The notes: a model not told the origin generated them from the sequence alone. Positions 34,019 to 43,216 are shown, numbered from the stretch's first letter. The stretch is DNA of 64,000 nucleotides from Luteolibacter algae (GCF_042683045.1 NZ_JBHUIT010000034.1:1-64000), one strand, 5' to 3'. Program-made: numbers and translations.

Positions 34019-36592
34019 ATGGCATTAGACAAATTGACTCAAAAACTTCAGGAGGCTCTTCAGTCTGCGCAAGGAATTGCCTCGAAATCCTCTCATCCAG
34101 AGCTAAAAAGCGCACATGTGCTGCTGGCACTTTTGCAACAGGAAGGTGGAATTGCGGTGCCAATTTTACAAAAGGCCGGAATCGATACCTCGATGCTCAA
34201 GGCTGCTGTTGCCGCTGCGCTTTCTAGGGAAGTGAGTGTGCAGGGTGCCTCGACGCAACCGCAGATCAGTGCGGGACTTCGAGCTACGCTGGATGAAGCT
34301 GACAAAATCCGCGAGAAGATGTCGGATGATTTCTTATCAGTTGAACATTTTTTATTAGGCTCTTTGAAAGGGGACTCTCCCGCAGGAAAGTTGCTGAGAG
34401 ATGCAGGGCTGGATGAGAAGAAAGCCGAAACTGCGGTGAAAGAAATCCGCGGATCACAGAAGGTTACCGACGCGGATCCCGAGGGAAAATACCAGACCTT
34501 GGAGAAATACGGAACCGATCTAACCGCACGGGCGAGAGCTGGCAAAATCGATCCGGTGATAGGCCGCGACCATGAGATCCGGCGCGTGCTCCAGGTTCTT
34601 TCCCGCCGGACGAAAAACAATCCGGTGCTTATCGGCGAACCGGGTGTAGGTAAAACAGCCATTGTCGAAGGCCTCGCCCGGAGGATCGTTTCCGGGGATG
34701 TCCCAGACTCCATGAAAGACAAACGCGTAGTGACAATGGATCTGGGCGGGATGCTGGCAGGAGCTAAATTTCGCGGTGAATTTGAGGAGCGCCTGAAAGC
34801 TTTCCTGAAGGAAGTCACCGAGGCGGAAGGAAAGATTATTCTATTTATCGATGAGCTCCATACCATCGTAGGTGCCGGTGCCAGCGAGGGAGCGGTAGAT
34901 GCGTCTAATTTACTCAAGCCACAGTTGGCTCGTGGCGAGCTGCATACGATAGGAGCCACCACACTCGACGAATACCGGAAATATATTGAGAAGGACGCCG
35001 CACTGGAGCGTAGATTCCAACCTGTTTCCGTAGGAGAGCCATCCGTGGAGGATACGGTGGCGATTTTGAGGGGACTGAAGGAAAGATATGAAGTCCATCA
35101 CGGTGTCCGAATCCAGGATGGGGCGATTGTTGCCGCAGCCGTCCTATCAGATAGGTATATTTCCGACCGCTTCTTGCCGGACAAGGCGGTGGACCTAATA
35201 GATGAAGCTTCCTCCCGGTTGAAAATCGAACTCGATTCCATGCCGACCGAGATCGACGTGCTGGAGCGCCAGATCATGCAGCTGGAGATGGAGAAGAAGG
35301 CGCTGGAAAAGGAAACGGACAAGGCTTCCGCAGCCCGCCTGGAGAAAGTAAAAGAGGAGCAGGCGAATCTAAGGGAAGAATCTTCCGGAAAAATGGCTCA
35401 ATGGAGAAATGAAAAAGCCATTATCGATCAAGTTCAACGGGCGCAGGAAAAAATCGATGCATTGAAGACCGAAGTTGAGAAAGCACAAAGAATCGGCGAT
35501 CTGACACGCGCATCCCAGATAACCTACGGCGACCTGCCAGGCGCTCAAAGGGAACTGGAAGAAGCGCAGGAAGGCTTGGCGAATCTCCAGAAGAATGGTG
35601 CGATGCTTAAAGAGGAGGTGACGGAGGAAGATATCGCACGCGTGGTTTCCTCCTGGACTGGGATACCGGTGAACCGTCTACAGGAAGGAGAGAAGCAGAA
35701 ACTCGTATCGATGGAGACACGCCTTGGGGATCGGGTAGTCGGTCAGAAAAAGGCTATCAAAGCGGTTGCAAACGCAGTGCGCAGAGCACGTGCGGGTCTG
35801 CAGGACGAAAACCGACCGATCGGTTCGTTTCTTTTTCTCGGCCCCACCGGTGTCGGCAAAACCGAGCTTTCAAAAGCTCTTGCGGAATTTTTATTCGATG
35901 ATGAAGGCGCAATGGTGCGCATCGATATGTCTGAATATATGGAGAAGCACAGCGTTTCCCGCCTGATCGGGGCTCCTCCGGGGTATGTCGGATATGATGA
36001 GGGTGGCCAGCTCTCGGAACATGTGCGCCGCAAACCTTACTCTGTGGTTTTGTTTGATGAGATCGAGAAAGCGCATCCGGATGTTTTCAACGTGTTGCTC
36101 CAGGTCCTGGATGACGGTCGTATCACCGACGGACAGGGAAGAACCGTGGATTTCAGAAATACCGTGCTGATTATGACATCAAACATCGGTTCCCAACATA
36201 TCTTGGGCGAAGAAAACGCCGAGCAACGGGAAGCGGCTGTGATGGAAGCGCTGCGCGGGCATTTCAGACCGGAATTTATCAACCGGATCGATGAAATCGT
36301 AATTTTCGACAGGCTGGACCGGGACGATCTGACGACTATAGTCGACCTTCAGCTTGATAGGGTGCGCAAACGTCTTGCCAAGCAAGGGCTCGGTCTTTCG
36401 CTGTCGGAAGAGGCGAAGGAATTTGTCGGAAACCAAGGTTACGACCCTGTCTATGGAGCACGTCCCCTGAAGCGTGCGATTCAACATCTGATTCTGGATC
36501 CTTTAAGCCTGGAAGTCCTGGAAGGAAAGTTTGTCGATGGCGATGTGATTCATGTCAAACAGGAGGGCGGGGCTCTGGTTTTCGAGAAATAA
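34019..36592 (+). CDS. clpB: ATP-dependent disaggregase ClpB
   Basis: Hexameric AAA+ unfoldase that, with DnaK, rescues aggregated proteins. 857 residues, standard length. Two Clp-N repeats (residues 1-145), first AAA module with Walker A GEPGVGKTA and Walker B ILFIDELHTIVGAGA, a coiled-coil middle domain (about 395-530) unique to ClpB versus ClpA, and the second AAA module with GPTGVGKTELSKAL, GAPPGYVGYDEGG and VVLFDEIEKAHPDVFN. No ClpP-docking loop is needed or seen. The start follows an AT-rich leader without a Shine-Dalgarno sequence. The 190-base spacer after it holds a GCCCGG/CCGGGC pair (36637/36664) but no convincing terminator. Confidence 0.98.
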   Translation: MALDKLTQKLQEALQSAQGIASKSSHPELKSAHVLLALLQQEGGIAVPILQKAGIDTSMLKAAVAAALSREVSVQGASTQPQISAGLRATLDEADKIREKMSDDFLSVEHFLLGSLKGDSPAGKLLRDAGLDEKKAETAVKEIRGSQKVTDADPEGKYQTLEKYGTDLTARARAGKIDPVIGRDHEIRRVLQVLSRRTKNNPVLIGEPGVGKTAIVEGLARRIVSGDVPDSMKDKRVVTMDLGGMLAGAKFRGEFEERLKAFLKEVTEAEGKIILFIDELHTIVGAGASEGAVDASNLLKPQLARGELHTIGATTLDEYRKYIEKDAALERRFQPVSVGEPSVEDTVAILRGLKERYEVHHGVRIQDGAIVAAAVLSDRYISDRFLPDKAVDLIDEASSRLKIELDSMPTEIDVLERQIMQLEMEKKALEKETDKASAARLEKVKEEQANLREESSGKMAQWRNEKAIIDQVQRAQEKIDALKTEVEKAQRIGDLTRASQITYGDLPGAQRELEEAQEGLANLQKNGAMLKEEVTEEDIARVVSSWTGIPVNRLQEGEKQKLVSMETRLGDRVVGQKKAIKAVANAVRRARAGLQDENRPIGSFLFLGPTGVGKTELSKALAEFLFDDEGAMVRIDMSEYMEKHSVSRLIGAPPGYVGYDEGGQLSEHVRRKPYSVVLFDEIEKAHPDVFNVLLQVLDDGRITDGQGRTVDFRNTVLIMTSNIGSQHILGEENAEQREAAVMEALRGHFRPEFINRIDEIVIFDRLDRDDLTTIVDLQLDRVRKRLAKQGLGLSLSEEAKEFVGNQGYDPVYGARPLKRAIQHLILDPLSLEVLEGKFVDGDVIHVKQEGGALVFEK

Positions 36593-36730
36593 GGGCCTTT
36601 AGCCAGTCCAGACAGAACTAGACATGGACCATGATGGCCCGGATCGCGGAGGCTTCGTGACTACCGGGCAATTAACCTCGCCAATCGCCCCTTGTGCGAA
36701 TTGTTGACAAATTTAGCGGAAAAGCCGGTT

Positions 36731-36759
36731 TTGGCGTAAAATTTATCGTTTTGTATGAG
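36731..36759 (+). promoter_or_regulatory. Possible promoter of the sulfatase gene
   Basis: TTGGCG (36731-36736) and TATGAG (36754-36759) are separated by 17 bases, 23 bases before the start codon. Both boxes match the consensus at four of six positions only. Confidence 0.25.
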
Positions 36760-36782
36760 TATGCTACAAAACCATATCCTTT

Positions 36783-38561
36783 ATGAAACCAAGCTTAATT
36801 CTTTTCCTGTTATCACTACCCGTGCTGGCTTCAGCCGAAAAGCCAAACGTCCTGTGGATTATTACCGATGACCAGCGGTTGGATTCCATCAATGCCTTCA
36901 ACCGTATAACGATCGAAAATGAAGACAGTCCCTTGGGAAAGGTGGCTTCTCCGCAGGTTGATCGCCTGGCGGCCATGGGCACAACGTTTGTAAACAGCTT
37001 CAATCAGAATCCGGTCTGCGCACCCTCGCGGACCGCCATGCATACCGGCCGTTATTCCCATTCTTCAGGCGTCTACGGCTTCGATTATTATAGCGGAGCT
37101 GGGAAGGCACACTGGAGGCCAATGGTGCCGGAAGTGATGAAAGAGGCTGGCTACCGCACGGTCTCCGTAGGAAAGGGTGGCATCCGATATATTGCGGATC
37201 CAAAGAAAAAGGTGGTAGGAGCACCATACGAAGTGGATCTCGGGTATCTGAATGAATTCGCTGACGCCGGGAGATTTGACTGGGTGAAATCAATGGAGTG
37301 GAAGACCAAGATTGTGACAGATCGTTTCCGCTTTCCTGATGGCTCGGAGCTTACCTGGAGTTCTGACCCGGTTGCCCAACCTGATGACAGGGAAGAACTT
37401 ACCAAGCGTTTGGATATCCTTCGGGAATACCCGCCCGGGAAAACCCATGATCAAGCGATCAACGCGGTGGATAGTATCATCGGCGGTATTAATCCCCAGC
37501 CACCGAACATGACCCGGGAGGCGAATTATGTGAAGGAGCTCATCAGTTATCTGAATTCGGATGAGAAAACATATACCACATTGAAGGGCAAAAAGGTTCC
37601 AACTATTGGCAAATCACCGGTTTTTGCACACATCGGTTTCGATTTTCCCCATACTCCGGTCTTGCCGCCTGCAGAATTCCGTGAGCGTTTTCGAAATCTC
37701 AAATACAAGGTGCCGGAGTTCACGGAGCAGGAAATGGCGAGCTTCACCCCGCAGCTCAGGAAACTTTACGCGGGAATCGGAAGCAACCATTTCCCGGACG
37801 AGCACAAGCAACAGATGATTGCCGATTACTATGCGCTTTGTGCCTATGGGGACTCATTGGTAGGCCAAGCGGCGGATGCATTTATCGAGTATTCTGAAAA
37901 AAACCAGCAACCATGGCTTATTTTATATGTTTGCGGGGATCACGGCTGGAAGCTCAACGAGCATGGTATGATCGCAAAATCGAGCCCATATGACATCGAT
38001 TTGCACAATCCGATCATCGTTGTTTCATCCGATAAGAAGAAATTTCCGGCTGGCAGGGTCGTGAAGGATTTCACCTGTTTTGTGGATATGGCGCCGACAT
38101 TCTTTGCCGCCGCTGGCTACGATTTATCCGATAGCAGATTTGATTATCTCGATGGTAAGGATCTAGGGCAGGTCAGCGAAGGCAAGATCCCGGCAAGGGA
38201 CTATATTATATCCGAGCCGACGCCATTGGTTGTGATCCGGACAAAAGACTACAAACTGGCGTTGAAGATTCGGGGGGGCAAAAATATTGGCTCGATGCTG
38301 AAAGCGGATCTGGAAGATCTGGAACCGATTTTCTTCGATCTGCGGAATGATCCCGAGGAATTATACAATCTGGCTTCAGATGTCTATTATCGCCCGGTCA
38401 TTGATGCCATGAGAACAAAGTTGCAAAACATCGTTCTGGGCGACGGCCGGGTGGAGTGCAAGTGGACCCGAGAAGGCGGGGAACCTGTTTTTGTAAGCAA
38501 TTTCGCGCCGGGAGCGGATGACGGTAAGCTGGAATTACCAAAACTACCGGCGAAGCCATGA
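36783..38561 (+). CDS. Secreted sulfatase (formylglycine-dependent, S1 type)
   Basis: 592 residues with a signal peptide ending in ASA. Hydrolyses sulfate esters, most likely on polysaccharides, in the periplasm or outside. Metal-binding Asp pair in ITDDQR (29-30), and the maturation motif Cys79-Ala-Pro-Ser-Arg within NQNPVCAPSRTAMHTGRY: Cys79 must be converted to formylglycine. Later active-site marks are HIGFDFPHTPVLPP and VCGDHGWKLNEHG; the end carries FFDLRNDPEELYNLA. It resembles iduronate- or choline-sulfatase-like enzymes; the substrate cannot be read from sequence. No maturase gene is nearby. Confidence 0.95.
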   Translation: MKPSLILFLLSLPVLASAEKPNVLWIITDDQRLDSINAFNRITIENEDSPLGKVASPQVDRLAAMGTTFVNSFNQNPVCAPSRTAMHTGRYSHSSGVYGFDYYSGAGKAHWRPMVPEVMKEAGYRTVSVGKGGIRYIADPKKKVVGAPYEVDLGYLNEFADAGRFDWVKSMEWKTKIVTDRFRFPDGSELTWSSDPVAQPDDREELTKRLDILREYPPGKTHDQAINAVDSIIGGINPQPPNMTREANYVKELISYLNSDEKTYTTLKGKKVPTIGKSPVFAHIGFDFPHTPVLPPAEFRERFRNLKYKVPEFTEQEMASFTPQLRKLYAGIGSNHFPDEHKQQMIADYYALCAYGDSLVGQAADAFIEYSEKNQQPWLILYVCGDHGWKLNEHGMIAKSSPYDIDLHNPIIVVSSDKKKFPAGRVVKDFTCFVDMAPTFFAAAGYDLSDSRFDYLDGKDLGQVSEGKIPARDYIISEPTPLVVIRTKDYKLALKIRGGKNIGSMLKADLEDLEPIFFDLRNDPEELYNLASDVYYRPVIDAMRTKLQNIVLGDGRVECKWTREGGEPVFVSNFAPGADDGKLELPKLPAKP

Positions 38562-38573
38562 TTCCTCTCGCGT

Positions 38574-38602
38574 AGCTTTCCCCGTCTTTTGGGGAGGAAG
38601 CT
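38574..38602. other. Hairpin between convergent genes
   Basis: AGCTT (38574-38578) and AAGCT (38598-38602) flank a TCCCC/GGGGA stem with a seven-base loop. It lies in the 45-base gap between the sulfatase and release-factor-like genes. There is no T-run on either side, so termination here is only likely, not certain. Confidence 0.4.
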
Positions 38603-38606
38603 GGGT

Positions 38607-39011
38607 TTACTCGGATGGCGGGCGGCGGAGTTCTTTCTTTTTGGAAAGAGCCCGCTTGTCGGCGACAGATCTTTGCTTGGAGCGGCGGGATCTTCGACGC
38701 TTTTGACGGCGCATTCTCTCGATCGCTTGATTTTTCGCCGTTGCTTTGCCGTTGAGGATCGCGTCCATCTGGTCACACAGTTCCCGGCGTGCGAGAAACC
38801 GATTCATCTCGCGGGAGCGCTCTATCTGGCATTTGATGGCAATCCCGCTGGGTTCGTGTTTGAGAAACACGCAGTTGGAGGTTTTATTGATTTTTTGCCC
38901 GCCGGATCCGGAGCCTCTGACAAATTTTTCCGTCAGATCCTCCTGCCTGATCCCGAGCTTTTCCATACGTAGCTCCAGTGCCAAAAATTTGTCTGGAGAT
39001 GGGAAACTCAT
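38607..39011 (-). CDS. Release-factor-like peptidyl-tRNA hydrolase (GGQ domain)
   Basis: 134 residues. The GGQ motif of class I release factors is at residues 37-39 in VRGSGSGGQKINKTSN, followed by CVFLKHEPSGIAIKCQIERS and a highly basic tail (RRQKRRRSRRSKQR). There are no codon-recognition domains. This plan is that of ribosome-rescue proteins related to ArfB/YaeJ and the mitochondrial C12orf65 group, in which the basic tail enters the mRNA channel. Function in rescue of stalled ribosomes is therefore inferred. It is followed upstream by pgsA in the same direction after 37 bases. Confidence 0.88.
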   Translation of the reverse strand: MSFPSPDKFLALELRMEKLGIRQEDLTEKFVRGSGSGGQKINKTSNCVFLKHEPSGIAIKCQIERSREMNRFLARRELCDQMDAILNGKATAKNQAIERMRRQKRRRSRRSKQRSVADKRALSKKKELRRPPSE

Positions 39012-39048
39012 CGAATTTTGAGAGAATTGGGGAGGGCTGGAGATACGA

Positions 39049-39642
39049 TTAATGGCCCTTCAGCAAATATCGGGAGGACCAGACATAGTTCCAACCGGAA
39101 ATTACGGTAAGCGCCACCGCTAGAAAAAGAGTGATGGGTAGTAGCCAGGCACCATCGCCCCATGGCTTGGTGAGTGTGTGGAAAATGGCAAGACCGGAAG
39201 GAATTTTTTCCATCGTCTCCAGCGTCAACCAGATAAGACCGGAAATAAGATAGGTGAGCTGGAAGGTGGTTTTCCATTTCCCGAGATTGTCAGCAGCTAG
39301 CACCTGGCCGGCCTCAACTGCAATCTGCCGGAGCCCCGTCACGAGAAACTCGCGGCTGATGATCAAAGCGGTAATCCATACGGGACATAGACCTTTGGAG
39401 GTGAAGAAAACGAACGCAGAACAAACGAGAATCTTGTCCGCCAGGGGATCGAGCAGCTTGCCGAGGGGTGTAACAAGATTCATTTTCCTGGCTAGCCAAC
39501 CGTCGAGAAAGTCACTGGCTGCCGCGATGATAAACAAGCAAAGCGCTGTGAAATGCCCCCATGTGCTTTCCCAAGCAACAAAGATGACAAAGCCCGCGGT
39601 AAGAAAAAGACGAGAGAGGGTGATCGCATTTGGTAGGTTCAC
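39049..39642 (-). CDS. pgsA: CDP-diacylglycerol-glycerol-3-phosphate 3-phosphatidyltransferase
   Basis: Inner-membrane enzyme making phosphatidylglycerophosphate. 197 residues, four to six membrane segments. The CDP-alcohol phosphatidyltransferase motif DGx2ARx8Gx3Dx3D is complete in SDFLDGWLARKMN and PLGKLLDPLADK. The GTG at 39642 gives the usual opening NLPNAITLSRL; an in-frame GTG at 39690 would add 16 residues of no family similarity. Not adjacent to uvrC as in Escherichia coli. Confidence 0.95.
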   Translation of the reverse strand: MNLPNAITLSRLFLTAGFVIFVAWESTWGHFTALCLFIIAAASDFLDGWLARKMNLVTPLGKLLDPLADKILVCSAFVFFTSKGLCPVWITALIISREFLVTGLRQIAVEAGQVLAADNLGKWKTTFQLTYLISGLIWLTLETMEKIPSGLAIFHTLTKPWGDGAWLLPITLFLAVALTVISGWNYVWSSRYLLKGH

Positions 39643-39742
39643 GCTGGGAATGTGAGAAATTGATGGAGAAAAGGCAACAAGGGGTTGCACTCAATCTCAG
39701 TCTCTCCTAAATCGGTGCCACCTAAATTTACGGGTAATTACT

Positions 39743-41161
39743 ATGAGCAACAGTGACTTTGGACTAATTGGACTGGCCGTTATGGGCCAAAACCTTGTTT
39801 TGAACGTAGAATCAAGAGGCTTTCAGGTTTCTGTCTACAACCGCACAACGAGCGCGATGGAAGAATTCATCGCTAAGCACCCGGACAAAAAACTTGTCGG
39901 TGAAGCAACTTTGGAAGGTTTCGTCCAGTCGCTGGCATCTCCGCGTAAAATCATGATCATGGTAAAAGCCGGTGGTCCTGTCGATGCGGTGATCGAGTCG
40001 CTCATTCCACTGCTTGATAAAGGCGATATCATCATCGATGGCGGCAACTCTCTCTACACTGATACCGAACGCCGTGACAAATGGCTTGGCGATCTCGGCT
40101 TCCGTTTCATCGGCGCCGGTGTATCCGGTGGAGAAGAAGGGGCGCGTAAAGGCCCGTCCATTATGCCCGGAGGCCCCACCTCCACTTGGGATGTCATGAA
40201 ACCAATTTTTGAGAGTATTTCCGCCAAAGTCGACGGTGAACCATGTGTGACCCATATCGGCACAGGTGGTGCAGGTCACTATGTGAAAATGATCCACAAC
40301 GGTATCGAATATGGCGATATGCAGCTCATTTGTGAGGCATATAGCATTTTCAAAAAAGCTGGCTTCACTCCGGCGGAGCTTGCAAAGGTCTTCACCGACT
40401 GGAACAACGGCGATCTGGAGAGTTATCTCATCCAGATCACTGCTAAAATCTTCGAGCAAAACGATCCCGAGACGGGGGCTGCTCTAGTAGACAAGATCCT
40501 TGATACAGCCGGTCAGAAGGGCACAGGCCGCTGGACCCTCATCAATGCGGTGGAAAACGCGATCGTCATCTCTACCATCAACGCTGCTGTCGAGGCGCGT
40601 ATCCTTTCCTCCATGAAGGAAAAACGTGTGGCAGCCAGCGAGTTTCTCAAAGGTCCGGACGTAGAGATCTCTCTGGAGAAAGCCGAGCTTGTCAAAAAGG
40701 TTCACGACGCCCTTTTCGCATCGAAAATCATTTCCTATGCACAGGGCCTGGATCTCATCGCCACCATGGGCGAGGAGAAAAACTGGGGTCTTGATCTTGG
40801 CAAGATCGCTGCGATCTGGCGCGGTGGCTGCATTATCCGTGCCCGCTTCCTCAACGATATCACGGATGCATACCGCAAGGATCCGAAGCTCAGCAACCTT
40901 ATGCTGGCTCCGTTCTTTACCAACCTGCTCAACGAATTCCAACAAAACTGGCGTGAAGTGGTCTCGATCGCATCGCTCGCTGGCATCCCTGTGCCAGCAT
41001 TCAGCGCATCGCTCGGGTATTATGATAGCTACCGTAGCGCAGTGCTGCCAGCTAACCTACTCCAGGCCCAGCGGGACTTCTTCGGTGCCCACACCTACGA
41101 GCGCACGGATAAGCCACGTGGAGAATTTTTCCACACAGATTGGCCGGAAGTCATCGGATAA
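39743..41161 (+). CDS. gnd: 6-phosphogluconate dehydrogenase, decarboxylating
   Basis: NADP-dependent oxidative decarboxylation to ribulose 5-phosphate in the pentose phosphate pathway. 472 residues, full long-form length. N-terminal dinucleotide motif LIGLAVMGQNLVLN followed by NRT; GVSGGEEGARKGPSIMPGG; catalytic Lys in GAGHYVKMIHNGIEYGDMQL; signature ILDTAGQKGTGRW; C-terminal tail residues TDWPEVIG. Codons favour CGT, CTC and ATC as in highly expressed genes. Divergent from pgsA. Terminated at 41181-41219. Confidence 0.98.
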   Translation: MSNSDFGLIGLAVMGQNLVLNVESRGFQVSVYNRTTSAMEEFIAKHPDKKLVGEATLEGFVQSLASPRKIMIMVKAGGPVDAVIESLIPLLDKGDIIIDGGNSLYTDTERRDKWLGDLGFRFIGAGVSGGEEGARKGPSIMPGGPTSTWDVMKPIFESISAKVDGEPCVTHIGTGGAGHYVKMIHNGIEYGDMQLICEAYSIFKKAGFTPAELAKVFTDWNNGDLESYLIQITAKIFEQNDPETGAALVDKILDTAGQKGTGRWTLINAVENAIVISTINAAVEARILSSMKEKRVAASEFLKGPDVEISLEKAELVKKVHDALFASKIISYAQGLDLIATMGEEKNWGLDLGKIAAIWRGGCIIRARFLNDITDAYRKDPKLSNLMLAPFFTNLLNEFQQNWREVVSIASLAGIPVPAFSASLGYYDSYRSAVLPANLLQAQRDFFGAHTYERTDKPRGEFFHTDWPEVIG

Positions 41162-41180
41162 GCTCAAAGCCTGTTACTCA

Positions 41181-41219
41181 AAAAAAAGCAGTCGGGAGAA
41201 ATCTCGGCTGTTTTTTTTT
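41181..41219 (+). terminator. Intrinsic terminator of gnd
   Basis: A hairpin with arms GCAGTCGGGA and TCTCGGCTGT (some G-T pairs), flanked by an A-run before and nine T after, lies 20 bases past the stop. Confidence 0.85.
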
Positions 41220-41317
41220 ATTTTGTGGTTTGTTGGAAGCTTATGTTTTCCCTCCCATGACAATCCGAGGAGGAAGCAAGCTTGGGATACTATCGCAAGA
41301 TCAGCGAAGGATGGCAG

Positions 41318-42166
41318 CTAGTATTCTTCAGCCCGGGCCGGTAAAACACCTCGTTCTGTGAGGAAATGATCTGCCGTATTGATCGCCATCTCGAAATTCG
41401 AATGGCTGACATTGAAGTTGAAAAAGCTGTGTTCAGCTCCGATAAAATCGGCGATTTTGCACGAGTTTCTACGCCATCTCATGCGTCGGCTGAAACTTGC
41501 GATCTCATCAAAAGGGGTGACGCGATCAGATTTCCCGTGGATAAACAGCATCGGTGGCAATTTACTGCGGAGTAGACAGTTGGGACTGTGTTGTTTTGCG
41601 GATTTTTTGTCTGGGAAGCGCTCGGATAACTGTCCTTTGACTGTCGTGTTCACCAGCGCGCTGAAAAGCACCAAGGCCTTTGGGCGGAAAGGGACGGCCG
41701 CAGAGTCTTTTTCTTTACGCATGACGAGCAACAGAGCCAGGTAAGCCCCCCCGGCCGCTCCGGAGAAAACGACGTTTTCGATATCGATACCTAGTGTCTG
41801 GGCGTTCTCGCTGATCCACGCGATCGCCGCCTGCGAGTCCTCAATGGCCTCCAGAGGCCCGGTCTTATGTTTTGAGCCAACCCGATATTCGAACGTGATG
41901 GAGACCGCTCCGCGGCTGGCGAAATGATGGCAGTGCGGGACAAATTGGGTAACCATGGCCGCATCCCAGAACCCGCCGTGAAAGAAGACAACGGCAGGTC
42001 GATTGGTCTCCCCGGAATTTGCGGGAAAAAATACGTGTGCTAGTAAATCAATGCCATCTTGGCTTTTATACACGTAGCTGGAGGCGGATTTCAGAAGCTC
42101 CTTGTCACGGGATTCACCGATCGGGGCAACTTTTTGCAGGATATGGCTCATAATGAAAAAGCGCAT
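41318..42166 (-). CDS. Alpha/beta-hydrolase-fold protein with Ala at the nucleophile position
   Basis: 282 residues with an esterase-like fold: oxyanion motif VVFFHGGFWD (residues 59-68), nucleophile elbow at 134-142 reading FSGAAGGAY, acid in HGKSDRVTPFDE, and His in GAEHSFFNF. In active relatives the elbow is G-x-S-x-G; here position 138 is Ala (codon GCC at 41753-41755). No alternative Ser fits the elbow exactly (Ser135 lies before the turn). It may be a non-catalytic homologue. ATG 42166 or 42151 (MSHILQKV) are both possible starts. Divergent from the secreted-protein gene at 42239. Confidence 0.82.
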   Translation of the reverse strand: MRFFIMSHILQKVAPIGESRDKELLKSASSYVYKSQDGIDLLAHVFFPANSGETNRPAVVFFHGGFWDAAMVTQFVPHCHHFASRGAVSITFEYRVGSKHKTGPLEAIEDSQAAIAWISENAQTLGIDIENVVFSGAAGGAYLALLLVMRKEKDSAAVPFRPKALVLFSALVNTTVKGQLSERFPDKKSAKQHSPNCLLRSKLPPMLFIHGKSDRVTPFDEIASFSRRMRWRRNSCKIADFIGAEHSFFNFNVSHSNFEMAINTADHFLTERGVLPARAEEY

Positions 42167-42238
42167 CTACCGGGCAATTGTAAATGTGCTTGGATTTGTT
42201 TGTTGTGATTTGGGGGCACTTGTCCAATCGTTTCGGTC

Positions 42239-43117
42239 ATGAAAACGTTTATTTTGGCATTTACCCTGATTTTGGCCGCTATCTGCAATGCCCAGGATGC
42301 TCTCCGGCCTGCGCTGGAGAAAACCTATACGCTTTGGCGCAATGCCCTGATCCAGAAAGACGCCCGTGTCTGGCAGATGGTGACCGCGGAACACAGGCAG
42401 GGAGAGGTAAGAAACCGTATCGTGTCTGAAAAATTGCCGTTTCCGGCGGCGGTTTTCGACCTTCCGGCGCCGCCTCCCAGCCTGAACGGTCTGAAATTTC
42501 TAGAGGCGAAGCAAAATGGGAGGACGGCCAAATCCGCCTATTTTGGTAAAGTGGACTTTGGTGTGGGTGGCGAACCTACCGACAACCTACTGGTCCTATC
42601 ATTTGTGCAAGGGACAAGGGGGTGGCAATATAACAAGGCGGATTTCGTCAACCTAACCGCATTGCCCGAGGTTCGGAAAGAATTGGCGGCGGGTGATCTG
42701 GGTTATTTGGAAGGAGTTCCTGAAGCACAGCCATCGGGAGTGGTGCCACCGGCTCCGATTGCCGCGAATCCTGCGACAACGATCGCCAAGGTCTATGTTT
42801 TCTGCCCTGGACGAGAAGTGCAAGTGCAGGTCAATAAGATTAGCCGTCATCGTTTTGCCAATGCAAAGGATGCGGATATTGTGATCGGCGGAGCACGAAA
42901 CGGTCAGAATGAGGTTCAATATGCGATCAAAAAACTCGAAGGAGGGACGGGAAAAGAGGCGTTGACCATCCGTGTCTATTTGATGTCGGAAGTGGCGGGT
43001 GTAAAACCGATAAAAGCTTTTGAGTATCAGATTCTGGAGAATGAGCCGTTCAAGCCATTTGGAACGGGTAATTTCGTGCTGGATCAAGCGACGATCTCCA
43101 AACTTTCCGGAAAATGA
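42239..43117 (+). CDS. Secreted protein of unknown function
   Basis: 292 residues with signal peptide MKTFILAFTLILAAICNAQ. The mature N-terminal part (LEKTYTLWRNALIQKDARVW) looks like the start of an NTF2-like or DUF4440-type fold, continuing through SAYFGKVDFGVGG and LVLSFVQGTRGWQYNKADF. The C-terminal half is beta-rich (VYVFCPGREVQVQVNK, ADIVIGGARNGQNEVQYAIK). No named family is recognised with confidence. It ends at a shared terminator facing the PEP-CTERM gene. Confidence 0.75.
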   Translation: MKTFILAFTLILAAICNAQDALRPALEKTYTLWRNALIQKDARVWQMVTAEHRQGEVRNRIVSEKLPFPAAVFDLPAPPPSLNGLKFLEAKQNGRTAKSAYFGKVDFGVGGEPTDNLLVLSFVQGTRGWQYNKADFVNLTALPEVRKELAAGDLGYLEGVPEAQPSGVVPPAPIAANPATTIAKVYVFCPGREVQVQVNKISRHRFANAKDADIVIGGARNGQNEVQYAIKKLEGGTGKEALTIRVYLMSEVAGVKPIKAFEYQILENEPFKPFGTGNFVLDQATISKLSGK

Positions 43118-43153
43118 GCAAACGCACGCTCTTTTCTGTCCGTCTTCCAGCCT

Positions 43154-43185
43154 AAAAAGCTCCTGCCTTTATTGGCAGGAGCTTT
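43154..43185. terminator. Bidirectional intrinsic terminator
   Basis: AAAGCTCCTGCC (43156-43167) pairs perfectly with GGCAGGAGCTTT (43174-43185) around TTTATT. On the minus strand the stem ends in five T; on the plus strand in three. It separates two convergent genes for exported proteins. Confidence 0.88.
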
Positions 43186-43216
43186 ACTGAAAACAAATCG
43201 GCTAGAGGCTGGGAAA

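Noticed and set aside
34093..34962. Minus-strand open frame of 289 codons inside clpB
   Set aside because: It is Ser/Pro-rich antisense translation of a conserved AAA+ region; no independent support.
36637..36669. GCCCGG/CCGGGC inverted pair after clpB as a terminator
   Set aside because: The loop is 21 bases and no T-run follows.
36704..36709. Perfect TTGACA upstream of the sulfatase gene
   Set aside because: No -10-like hexamer lies 16-18 bases downstream; the nearest TAAAAT is 27 bases away.
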